From positions 62,001 to 126,000 of the forward strand of contig NZ_FNJJ01000013.1 in the NCBI RefSeq assembly GCF_900104265.1: DNA of 64,000 nucleotides, written 5' to 3'. Shown piece after piece: positions 34,181-44,357 of the stretch (positions are counted from its first letter, which is position 1; each line of letters starts with the position of its first letter). Under the pieces are notes generated by a model. That model saw only the letters and a list, made by a program, of their open reading frames with translations, ran no database searches and had not been told where the DNA came from. The DNA comes from Ectopseudomonas guguanensis (GTDB lineage Bacteria; Pseudomonadota; Gammaproteobacteria; Pseudomonadales; Pseudomonadaceae). The translations under genes and the position numbers were made by a program.

Positions 34181-34999
34181 TTATTTGAGGCGCCTTTCAA
34201 CACCTTTCTCCACCAGGATCTTGGCGGAGATTTCCTCCACCGAGAAATGCGTGGAGTTGATGAAGGCGATGTTTTCGCGGCGGAACAGGTTCTCCACCTC
34301 GCGCACTTCGAACTCGCACTGGGCGAAGCTGGCGTAGCGGCTGTTGGGCTTGCGCTCGTGGCGGATGGCAGTGAGGCGATCCGGGTCGATGGTCAGGCCG
34401 AACAGCTTGTCGCGGTGCTTTTTCAGCGAGTCGGGCAGTTGCAGACGCTCCATGTCGTCTTCGGTCAGCGGGTAGTTGGCGGCGCGGATGCCGTACTGCA
34501 TCGCCATGTACAGGCAGGTGGGCGTTTTGCCGCAGCGCGAGACGCCTACCAGGATCAGATCGGCCTTGTCGTAATAATGGGTGCGCGCGCCGTCGTCATT
34601 GTCCAGGGCGAAGTTCACCGCCTCGATGCGCTCCATGTAGTTGGAGTGCTGGCCAATGGAGTGCGACTTGCCGACGGAATAGGAGGAGTGCGAACTCAAC
34701 TCCTGTTCCAGGGGCGAGAGAAAGGTGGAGAAGATATCGATCATGAAACCATTTGCGGTATCGAGGATCGCACGAATATCGCGATTGACGATGGTGTCGA
34801 AGATGATCGGGCGTGCACCGTCCCTTTCGGCGGCAGCATCGATTTGTTGTACCATGGCGCGCGCTTTATCGACGCTGTCGATATAAGGACGCGTAAGTTT
34901 GGTGAATTGAATATTCTCGAACTGCGCGAGAAGGCTCTGGCCCAGGGTTTCGGCCGTGATGCCGGTGCCGTCGGAGATGAAGAAAGCGGTTCGTTTCAT
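34181..34999 (-). CDS. ppsR: PEP synthase regulatory protein (PSRP, DUF299)
   Basis: 272 residues from the ATG at 34999; a TTG three codons earlier is possible. Bifunctional kinase/phosphorylase acting on PEP synthase: FFISDGTGITAETLGQSLLAQF at the N-terminus and a P-loop-like GVSRCGKTPTCLYMAMQYG (about residues 150-170). It uses ADP for inactivating phosphorylation and Pi for reactivation. Divergent from ppsA, its target, with 181 bases between. Confidence 0.93.
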   Translation of the reverse strand: MKRTAFFISDGTGITAETLGQSLLAQFENIQFTKLTRPYIDSVDKARAMVQQIDAAAERDGARPIIFDTIVNRDIRAILDTANGFMIDIFSTFLSPLEQELSSHSSYSVGKSHSIGQHSNYMERIEAVNFALDNDDGARTHYYDKADLILVGVSRCGKTPTCLYMAMQYGIRAANYPLTEDDMERLQLPDSLKKHRDKLFGLTIDPDRLTAIRHERKPNSRYASFAQCEFEVREVENLFRRENIAFINSTHFSVEEISAKILVEKGVERRLK

Positions 35000-35180
35000 T
35001 TGCGCCAAAGGCCTTAAGCTGAGATCGATTCTTGGCTATGATAGGCCGCGTTTTTCGCCGGGCCCATGGGGTTCAGGCATTGTTACTTATTCAAGGGCAC
35101 GGCCACAATCGCGCGACTTCGGTCGTTCGACATTGCGCAGCCCACTGAGCTTTTCCAACACCGTTAGTGGAGAGATCACC

Positions 35181-37553
<2,373 letters not shown>

Positions 37554-37572
37554 TACCCGTCGCTGAACCGGA

Positions 37573-37605
37573 AAAAAGGGCGGGTCGAACCCGCCCTTTT
37601 TGCTG
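37573..37605 (+). terminator. Intrinsic terminator of ppsA
   Basis: AAAAAGGGCGGGT CGA ACCCGCCCTTTTT, 20 bases after the stop codon. Confidence 0.92.
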
Positions 37606-37706
37606 ATCAGTCCCCGAGCCGTCGCCAGCGATTCGAACATCGCTCCGGCGGTTTTTTATGAGTGTCGTTCCTCTTTGTGGCACAGCGCCAGTGCGGTTTC
37701 CGATTC

Positions 37707-38696
37707 ATGCAAAGCAGTAGTGAGCTTTTTCCCGTTGCCCTGATCAGCGCCGAACTGCGTGGCGATCTGAGCGAAGACGTCTATCTTCTCAAACCCAACA
37801 ACAGCCCGGACTCCAGCGTCGAGCTGGCCCTGACCCGGCTGGGGCTGGCCGGCAGCGAAGGGGCGCGCGGCGTGCCCGTGGTGTTGCTGCATGGCAGCTT
37901 TTCCAACCGGCGTTTCTGGTATTCACCCAAGGGCATCGGCCTGGGCGCCCACCTGGCGCGTTCTGGTTTCGATGTCTGGATCGCGGAAATGCGCGGTCAC
38001 GGTCTGTCGCCACGCAATGACAGCTACCGCGACAACAACGTGGCGCAATACGTGCGCTACGACCTGCCGGCCATCGCGGGCTTCATCTTCGAACAGACAG
38101 GACAGGCCGCGCACTGGATCGGCCATTCCCTGGGCGGGGTGATCCTGGCGGCGGCGCTGGGTGGCGGTTATCTCGGGCAAGCGCACGCGCGCTCGGCTGC
38201 CCTGTTCGGCAGCCAGATAAGCCGCATCTACTGGCCGCTGAAGGTGCCGCCGGTGGAGTGGGGCGGGCGCCTGCTGCTGCGCGCCTTTCCCTACCTTTCC
38301 GGGCGCCGTTTGAAGCGCGGGCCGGAGGACGAACCGATCGGCCTGGCGCTGGAAACCCTGCGCTGGCTCAGGCTGTTCGGGCGTTTCGGCGATGCCGAGC
38401 GTGATTGGTGGGCAGGCCTCGCCCAGGTGCGTATACCGATCCTGGGCGTGGCGGCTGCAGCCGATCATCAGGATCCCGCCTGGGCCTGTCGCAAGCTGCT
38501 GGAGCAATGCAGCGCCGCGCCGACGCAATTTCTCCTGCTGGGCAAGGACACGGGATTCACCAGCGACTTCGGACATGTCGAAATGCTGGTCAGCAAGGAC
38601 GCCCAGCGCGAGGTCTGGCCACTGGCCGAATACTGGCTACGGCATCTGCAACTGCCCGCGGAGTTTGCCGAGCAGGCCTCTGCGGCGGGTGCTTGA
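37707..38696 (+). CDS. Alpha/beta-hydrolase
   Basis: 330 residues from the ATG at 37707; the in-frame GTG at 37662 gives an implausible N-terminus. Alpha/beta hydrolase fold with the oxyanion segment VVLLHGSFSNRRFW, nucleophile elbow GHSLGG (Ser about 145) and catalytic His near the end (FGHVEML). No signal peptide. Substrate unknown; lipase or esterase type. The position between ppsA and rraA is conserved from memory of P. aeruginosa. Confidence 0.82.
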   Translation: MQSSSELFPVALISAELRGDLSEDVYLLKPNNSPDSSVELALTRLGLAGSEGARGVPVVLLHGSFSNRRFWYSPKGIGLGAHLARSGFDVWIAEMRGHGLSPRNDSYRDNNVAQYVRYDLPAIAGFIFEQTGQAAHWIGHSLGGVILAAALGGGYLGQAHARSAALFGSQISRIYWPLKVPPVEWGGRLLLRAFPYLSGRRLKRGPEDEPIGLALETLRWLRLFGRFGDAERDWWAGLAQVRIPILGVAAAADHQDPAWACRKLLEQCSAAPTQFLLLGKDTGFTSDFGHVEMLVSKDAQREVWPLAEYWLRHLQLPAEFAEQASAAGA

Positions 38697-38880
38697 GCTA
38701 GAGTGACCGTTCCTTCGGCGATTGCTAACCGGTACTATGACGCATCATGCGTTGGTGGTCATTTCCGGGGCTATCGCCCGTTCGCCGTTCATTGCGAGCG
38801 AAGCGCGGTGCTGAATTGTTCCGTTGCAAGCAGGTCCATGCAGGTGGCTGCGTTCATCCATTCTCGAAAGGAGTTTTGTC

Positions 38881-39369
38881 ATGCACTACATCACCCCTGA
38901 TCTGTGCGATGCCTACCCGGAGCTGGTCCAGGTCGTCGAACCGATGTTCGCCAATTACGGTGGTCGTGACTCCTTTGGCGGCCAGATCGTGACCATCAAG
39001 TGCCACGAGGACAATTCGCTGGTCAAGGAACAGGTCGATCTGCCCGGACAGGGCAAGGTGCTGGTGGTCGACGGCGGCGGTTCGCTGCGTCGCGCGCTGC
39101 TGGGTGACATGCTGGCCGAGAAGGCCGCCAGGAACGGCTGGGAAGGCATCGTGGTGTACGGTTGCATTCGTGATGTCGACGTGATCGCCCAGACCGACCT
39201 GGGGGTCCAGGCGCTGGCCAGCCACCCGATGAAGACCGACAAGCGCGGTATCGGCGACCTGAACGTGCCGGTGACCTTCGGCGGCGTAACCTTCAAGCCG
39301 GGCGAATACCTGTATGCCGACAACAACGGCATCATCGTTTCCCCGCAAGCGCTGAGCATGCCGGAATAA
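38881..39369 (+). CDS. RraA-family protein (putative regulator of ribonuclease E activity)
   Basis: 162 residues, AAAGGAG before the ATG. RraA fold: ITPDLCDAYPE near the N-terminus, RDSFGGQIVTIKC, and GKVLVVDGGGSLRRALLGDMLAEKAARNGWEGIVVYGCIRD, the typical trimerisation and substrate loop. RraA binds and slows RNase E in E. coli; some homologs are aldolases acting on 4-hydroxy-4-methyl-2-oxoglutarate (which need the Arg/Asp of GCIRDVDVIA seen here), so both roles are possible. Four bases upstream of cmaX. Confidence 0.85.
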   Translation: MHYITPDLCDAYPELVQVVEPMFANYGGRDSFGGQIVTIKCHEDNSLVKEQVDLPGQGKVLVVDGGGSLRRALLGDMLAEKAARNGWEGIVVYGCIRDVDVIAQTDLGVQALASHPMKTDKRGIGDLNVPVTFGGVTFKPGEYLYADNNGIIVSPQALSMPE

Positions 39370-39373
39370 GTCG

Positions 39374-40360
39374 ATGCAGGATCAGGATTCGTCGCTGCTG
39401 CACGCCTTCGTGCTCGATGGGCGGGGCGGGGCGCGCAGCATCAGTCGCAGTGAGCTGGACTGCCTGCAACTGAGCGGGCAGGAAAGCCTCTGGCTGCACT
39501 GGGATCGCAGCCACGAGCAATCGCGGCGCTGGCTGCGCGAAAGCAGTGGGCTGGATGAGTTCAGCTGCGATCTGTTGCTGGAGGAAAACACCCGACCGCG
39601 TCTGTTGCCGTTGCCGGGCAACGAGATGCTGATCTTCCTGCGTGGCGTCAATCGCAATCCCGGCGCCGACCCGGAAGACATGGTCTCGGTGCGCATCTTT
39701 GCCGATGCCCGCCGGGTGATCTCCCTGCGCCTGCGTCCGCTGCTGGCGACCGATGTGCTGATCGCCGATCTGCTGGCGGGCAAGGGGCCGAGGACCTCTT
39801 CCGAGCTGCTGCTTGAGCTGGCGCGCCAGCTCACCATTCGTGTCGATGATCTGGTCAACGAGCTGAGCGAGCAGCTCGATGTCGAGGAGGTCGGGCTGGA
39901 TGAGGATGAGCGTTACCGTCCCAACCACGCTCTGATGCTGCAGGTGCGCCGACGTGCGGCCAGTCTGCGCCGCTTTCTCGCGCCGCAGCGCGATCTCTAT
40001 GCGCAGTTGGCGCGCAACCGGCAACCCTGGTTCGTCGAGGACGACGGCGATTACTGGAATGAGCTGAACAACCGCCTGACCCGCTATCTCGAGGAGCTGG
40101 AGCTGATTCGCGAACGCGCCAATCTGGTTCTCGAGGCGGAAAGCCGGCGCCTGAACGAGCGCATGAACCGGCTGATGTATCGCTTCAGCATCACTGCCGT
40201 ACTGTTTCTGCCCTTGACCTTCATTACCGGTCTGCTGGGCATCAATGTCGGCGGCATTCCCGGTGCCGAAAGCTCAGTGGGTTTTCTTGTCGCCTGTGGC
40301 CTGATATCTGCGCTGGCGCTGGGGCTGCTGGTACTTTTTCGCCGTTGGCGTTGGCTGTGA
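39374..40360 (+). CDS. cmaX: CorA/ZntB-type divalent cation transporter (CmaX)
   Basis: 328 residues. Long helical cytoplasmic domain (1-265) and two C-terminal membrane helices with the G-I-N signature (TGLLGINVGG) of this subgroup between them, in place of G-M-N in CorA. A magnesium or zinc carrier/channel in the inner membrane. First gene of the cmaX-crfX-cmpX-sigX-oprF envelope-stress cluster, conserved in Pseudomonas. Confidence 0.88.
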   Translation: MQDQDSSLLHAFVLDGRGGARSISRSELDCLQLSGQESLWLHWDRSHEQSRRWLRESSGLDEFSCDLLLEENTRPRLLPLPGNEMLIFLRGVNRNPGADPEDMVSVRIFADARRVISLRLRPLLATDVLIADLLAGKGPRTSSELLLELARQLTIRVDDLVNELSEQLDVEEVGLDEDERYRPNHALMLQVRRRAASLRRFLAPQRDLYAQLARNRQPWFVEDDGDYWNELNNRLTRYLEELELIRERANLVLEAESRRLNERMNRLMYRFSITAVLFLPLTFITGLLGINVGGIPGAESSVGFLVACGLISALALGLLVLFRRWRWL

Positions 40361-40415
40361 TGTGTGACTCATCCGCTGGCTGCTGCGTCTAGCCGTGACA
40401 TCCCGTGAGGTGCGC

Positions 40416-40661
40416 ATGCACGATCCATTCGAAGAGTCTCTACGCGATTTGCTCAAGTCCTCGCCGTCCAGCCATGACGACGATGCTTGCCTGCACCGGG
40501 TTCTCAAGACCGCCAACCGCCAGGTCGGTGCTGGTGATCTGTTCAGCCTGATGGGGCACTGGGCGCAGGCCCTGATGATCGCCCTGAACAACGGTTCGGC
40601 GCATGTCGCGCCGGTATCGCGCCGTACCCAATCCTCTGCTTCTGCTGACAAGGCCGACTGA
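40416..40661 (+). CDS. crfX: Small conserved protein CrfX
   Basis: 81 residues from the ATG at 40416 (GTGAGG 6 bases upstream). Soluble, acidic N-terminus (MHDPFEESLRDLLK), with a central stretch LFSLMGHWAQALMIALNN. I recognise it mainly by position between cmaX and cmpX, where crfX lies in P. aeruginosa. Unknown function; ends two bases before cmpX. Confidence 0.8.
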   Translation: MHDPFEESLRDLLKSSPSSHDDDACLHRVLKTANRQVGAGDLFSLMGHWAQALMIALNNGSAHVAPVSRRTQSSASADKAD

Positions 40662-40662
40662 A

Positions 40663-41487
40663 ATGGAACTCGATCCCTGGACCCAAAGCCTGATCTCCGC
40701 GATGACCGCCCTGTGGACCAAGGTGGCCGGATTCATTCCCAACCTGTTCGTCGCACTGGTGCTGGTGCTGCTCGGCTTCGTCGTCGCCAAGTTGCTCGAC
40801 ACCCTGTTGTCCAAGCTGCTCGGCAAGGTCGGACTGGATCGCCTGATGATGGGCACCGGCCTGACCAAGCTGCTGGCGCGCGTCGGTATCCACGCCTCGG
40901 TTTCGACGCTGATCGGCAAGATCGTCTACTGGTTCGTGCTGCTGATCTTTCTGGTTTCCGCCGCTGAATCGCTCGGCCTGCAGCGTGTCTCCGCCACTCT
41001 CGACGTGTTGGCGCTGTACCTGCCCAAGGTTTTCGGCGCGGCTCTGGTGCTGCTGGCAGGCGTGCTGCTGGCGCAACTGGTCAGCAGCCTGGTGCGTGGC
41101 GCCGCCGAAGGGGTGGGTCTCGAGTACGCCAATGGCCTGGGCCGGGTGGCGCAGGGGCTGGTGATCATCATCAGCATCTCGGTTGCCATCGGCCAGCTGG
41201 AGGTCAAGACCGATCTGCTCAACAACGTCATCGCCATCGTGCTGATTTCCGTCGGCCTGGCGGTGGCGCTGGCGCTGGGTCTGGGCAGCCGCGATATCGC
41301 CAGCCAGATCCTGGCCGGCATCTACGTGCGCGAGCTGTATCAGGTCGGGCAACAAGTGCAGGTTGGTGATGTCGAAGGCCAGATCGAAGAGATCGGTACA
41401 GTGAAAACCACCCTGTTGACCGATACCGGCGAGCTGGTATCGGTGGCCAATCGAGTGATGCTCGAGCAACGCGTGAACAGTCGCTGA
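40663..41487 (+). CDS. cmpX: Mechanosensitive-channel-like membrane protein CmpX
   Basis: 274 residues from the ATG at 40663, directly after the crfX stop. Five to six hydrophobic segments (about residues 20-45, 80-105, 120-145, 170-185 and 190-210), then an MscS-like beta domain with GSRDIASQILAGIYVRELY and GQQVQVGDVEGQIEEIG. Similar to YggB-type channels but without the full MscS pore motif. In P. aeruginosa it affects SigX and c-di-GMP signalling, which fits the next gene. Confidence 0.88.
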   Translation: MELDPWTQSLISAMTALWTKVAGFIPNLFVALVLVLLGFVVAKLLDTLLSKLLGKVGLDRLMMGTGLTKLLARVGIHASVSTLIGKIVYWFVLLIFLVSAAESLGLQRVSATLDVLALYLPKVFGAALVLLAGVLLAQLVSSLVRGAAEGVGLEYANGLGRVAQGLVIIISISVAIGQLEVKTDLLNNVIAIVLISVGLAVALALGLGSRDIASQILAGIYVRELYQVGQQVQVGDVEGQIEEIGTVKTTLLTDTGELVSVANRVMLEQRVNSR

Positions 41488-41569
41488 CGCCAATCTGTTA
41501 TTTTATGCAGCTGCCCGACAGGTGTGACCTGCCGGGCACTTTTCGTCCTGACCGTCGGCCCGACTCGTT

Positions 41570-42160
41570 TTGAACAAAGCTCAAGCCCTGCCCACGCGCT
41601 ACGACCCCCGCGAGCTCACCGATGAAGAGCTGGTGGCGCGCGCCCACGACGAGCTGTTTCACATCACTCGTGCCTATGAAGAGCTGATGAGGCGTTACCA
41701 GCGCACATTGTTCAACGTTTGTGCGCGCTACTTGGGGAACGAAAGAGATGCCGACGATGTCTGTCAGGAGGTGATGCTCAAAGTTCTTTATGGCCTCAAG
41801 AACTTCGAGGGCAAGTCCAAGTTCAAGACCTGGCTCTACAGCATCACCTACAACGAATGCATCACGCAGTATCGAAAAGAGCGACGCAAGCGTCGATTGA
41901 TTGACGCCTTAAGTTTGGATCCGCTCGAAGAAGCTTCCGACGAAAAGACACCCAAAGTCGAGGAGCGAGGCGGTCTGGATCGCTGGTTGGTGCACGTCAA
42001 CCCGATCGACCGCGAGATTCTGGTGCTACGTTTTGTCGCAGAGCTCGAGTTTCAAGAGATTGCCGACATCATGCACATGGGCTTGAGCGCAACGAAAATG
42101 CGCTACAAGCGAGCATTGGATCGGTTGCGGGATAAATTTTCGGAAAATTCCGAAACTTAG
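41570..42160 (+). CDS. sigX: ECF sigma factor SigX
   Basis: 196 residues from TTG at 41570, the start used in the P. aeruginosa homolog. ECF sigma factor: region 2 FEGKSKFKTWLYSITYNECI (DNA melting part) and region 4 at IDREILVLRFVAELEFQEIADIMHMGLSATKMRYKRALDRLR. It drives oprF and fatty-acid genes under envelope stress. No anti-sigma gene is next to it; the following gene, oprF, is the known target. Confidence 0.95.
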   Translation: MNKAQALPTRYDPRELTDEELVARAHDELFHITRAYEELMRRYQRTLFNVCARYLGNERDADDVCQEVMLKVLYGLKNFEGKSKFKTWLYSITYNECITQYRKERRKRRLIDALSLDPLEEASDEKTPKVEERGGLDRWLVHVNPIDREILVLRFVAELEFQEIADIMHMGLSATKMRYKRALDRLRDKFSENSET

Positions 42161-42268
42161 TTCAGCTTCCTGACCACTAAGGGAGTGGCGAACCCTGATA
42201 AAATCGCCGCCAAGTTGCCGACTGATGTTCGCGGCGACTTATTAACCACCAAGATGGGGATTTAACGG

Positions 42269-43252
42269 ATGAAAGTAAAAAACACCTTGGGCGTAGTCAT
42301 TGGCTCTCTCGTTGCCGCTACTTCCTTCGGCGCGCTGGCACAAGGCCAAGGCGCTGTCGAGGTGGAGGGCTTCGTCAATCGCTACTTCGCCGACTCTCAG
42401 CGTGACTTCGCTCACGATGAAGGCAACCTGTTCGGCGGCAGCATTGGCTATTACCTGACCGACGATGTAGAGCTGGCGCTGTCCTACGGCGAGTACCACG
42501 ACATTCGTGGCACTGGCGCTCTCGGCAGCAAGAACATCAAGGGCAACCTGACCGACCTGAAGGCCATCTACCACTTCGGTCAGCCGGGTGTGGGTCTGCG
42601 TCCCTACGTCTCCGCCGGTTTCGGCCATCAGAGCATCGGCGACGCCAACAGCGGCGGCCGTAACCACTCGACTCTGGCCATCGCTGGCGCCGGTGCCAAG
42701 TACTACTTCACCGAGAACTTCTACGCCCGTACCGGCGTCGAGGCTCTGTACAACATCGACCAGGGCGACACCGAGTGGCAAGCTGGTGTGGGTGTGGGTC
42801 TGAACTTCGGCGGCGGCAGCAAGCCGGCCCCGGCTCCGGCTCCTGTAGCCGCAGCTCCGGCTCCGGCACCCGAGCCTGCTCCGGAGCCGGCTCTGGAAAC
42901 CGTTCGCGTCGAGCTGGACGTCAAGTTCGACTTCGACAAGGACCGCGTGAAGGAAGAAAGCTACGGTGACATCAAGAACCTGGCTGACTTCATGAACCAG
43001 TATCCGCAGACCACCACCACCGTTGAAGGCCACACCGACTCCGTTGGTACCGACGCCTACAACCAGAAGCTGTCCGAGCGTCGCGCCAACGCCGTACGTA
43101 ACGTGCTGGTCAACCAGTACGGTGTAGACGGCAGCCGTGTGAACGCTGTTGGTTACGGCGAGTCCCGTCCGGTAGCCGACAACGCCACCGACGCTGGCCG
43201 CGCCATCAACCGTCGCGTTGAAGCCGAAGTGGAAGCCCAGATCAAGCAGTAA
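42269..43252 (+). CDS. oprF: Major porin and structural outer membrane protein OprF
   Basis: 327 residues. Signal peptide ending in GALAQ, an 8-strand OmpA-like barrel (about 25-185), a Pro/Ala-rich linker (KPAPAPAPVAAAPAPAPEPAPE), and a C-terminal OmpA domain with peptidoglycan-binding NxxLSxxRAxxVxxxL (QKLSERRANAVRNVLVNQYG, D.. R). The four cysteines seen in P. aeruginosa OprF between barrel and linker are absent here. Outer membrane; controlled by SigX. Confidence 0.96.
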   Translation: MKVKNTLGVVIGSLVAATSFGALAQGQGAVEVEGFVNRYFADSQRDFAHDEGNLFGGSIGYYLTDDVELALSYGEYHDIRGTGALGSKNIKGNLTDLKAIYHFGQPGVGLRPYVSAGFGHQSIGDANSGGRNHSTLAIAGAGAKYYFTENFYARTGVEALYNIDQGDTEWQAGVGVGLNFGGGSKPAPAPAPVAAAPAPAPEPAPEPALETVRVELDVKFDFDKDRVKEESYGDIKNLADFMNQYPQTTTTVEGHTDSVGTDAYNQKLSERRANAVRNVLVNQYGVDGSRVNAVGYGESRPVADNATDAGRAINRRVEAEVEAQIKQ

Positions 43253-43273
43253 TGCTTCTGGTGCTGTAAGGAG

Positions 43274-43298
43274 AAACCCGGCCTCGGCCGGGTTTTTC
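43274..43298 (+). terminator. Intrinsic terminator of oprF
   Basis: AAACCCGGCC TC GGCCGGGTTT followed by T-rich sequence, 20 bases after the stop. Confidence 0.9.
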
Positions 43299-43381
43299 TT
43301 TTTCTATTGGCTGTTGCTGGGGGCAAGGAAAGCTCGGAAGCCTTGTACGGGGCGATCCGCTTTAGCTGACCAACCACTGCT

Positions 43382-43404
43382 GGTGGGCTGAAGCCCACCC
43401 TACG
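43382..43404. repeat. Short palindromic repeat, family A
   Basis: GGTGGGCTGAAGCCCACC plus CTACG, the same as at 28878-28900. Confidence 0.75.
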
Positions 43405-43469
43405 GCCTTAGCATCCGCCCCAACACTTCAGGCAAACATAGCCTTTCTTTTAAACGTTTTACTGACGAC

Positions 43470-43494
43470 AAAAAGCCCGCCGGGGGCGGCGGGC
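43470..43494 (-). terminator. Intrinsic terminator of the nirBD operon (after cobA)
   Basis: On the minus strand GCCCGCCG CCCC CGGCGGGC is followed by five T. Confidence 0.88.
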
Positions 43495-43524
43495 AAAAGA
43501 CGACTTCGCAGGAGCGCGAAGCGG

Positions 43525-44268
43525 TCAGGCATGCAGGAGCTGGGGCATACCGAGCTGGCTACTGGCGCGGGCGACTTCGCCGATCACCAGAATGGCTGGA
43601 CTGCGCAGAGCGAAGGCGCGGGCGTCTGCGGTCATATTGGCCAACTGGCTGCGGCATTCGCGCTGCTCGGGTAGCGAGGCGTTCTCGATCATCGCCACCG
43701 GCATTTCGCCGCTCATGCCGCCGACGAGCAGGCCGGCCTGAATGTCGGCCAGCTTGGCCACGCCCATATAGACCACCAGCGTCGTACCGCTCTGCGCCAG
43801 CGCCTGCCAGTTCAGCGAGCTGTCATCCTGGGTATGGGCGGTGACCAGGGTCACGCCGCGCGCCACGCCACGCAGGGTCAGGGGAATGCCGCAGTTGGTG
43901 GCGCCAGCCAGACCGGCAGTGATGCCGTTGACCATTTCCACTTCGACGCCGTACGAGGCGAGCCAGTCGGCTTCCTCGCTGCCGCGGCCGAAGATGCACG
44001 GATCGCCGCCTTTGAGGCGCACCACGCACTTGCCCTGGCGTGCGTAGCGCAACATCAGGCGATGGATGAAGGCCTGCGGGGTGGAGCGACAGCCGCCGCG
44101 CTTGCCCACCGAGACGATACGCGCGCCCGGGCAATGTTCGAGCACGGCCGGGTTGACCAGATCGTCGATCATCACGATCTCGGCCTGATTCAGCGCCTTG
44201 ACCGCCTTGAGTGTCAGCAGCTCGGGGTCACCAGGACCAGCGCCAACCAGCCAGACTTTCGCATTCAT
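43525..44268 (-). CDS. cobA: Uroporphyrinogen-III C-methyltransferase
   Basis: 247 residues. SAM-dependent methyltransferase: VWLVGAGPGDPELLTLKAVKAL and VVRLKGGDPCIFGRGSEE are the two signature motifs of the SUMT family. Makes precorrin-2, the precursor of siroheme, needed by the NirB nitrite reductase in this operon; single-domain form without CysG dehydrogenase. Last gene of the minus-strand unit; 84 bases with a short repeat precede it. Confidence 0.94.
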   Translation of the reverse strand: MNAKVWLVGAGPGDPELLTLKAVKALNQAEIVMIDDLVNPAVLEHCPGARIVSVGKRGGCRSTPQAFIHRLMLRYARQGKCVVRLKGGDPCIFGRGSEEADWLASYGVEVEMVNGITAGLAGATNCGIPLTLRGVARGVTLVTAHTQDDSSLNWQALAQSGTTLVVYMGVAKLADIQAGLLVGGMSGEMPVAMIENASLPEQRECRSQLANMTADARAFALRSPAILVIGEVARASSQLGMPQLLHA

Positions 44269-44335
44269 ATCGCTTACCTCTCGTTGGGTGTCGCGGGGGC
44301 GCCTAGGTCGTGCGCACCTGGATATCGGTGTGATT

Positions 44336-44357
44336 GGTGCGCATGGCGCACCCTACG
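44336..44357. repeat. Short palindromic repeat, family B
   Basis: GGTGCGCATGGCGCACC plus CTACG; also found as an inverted pair at 51922-51985. Confidence 0.65.
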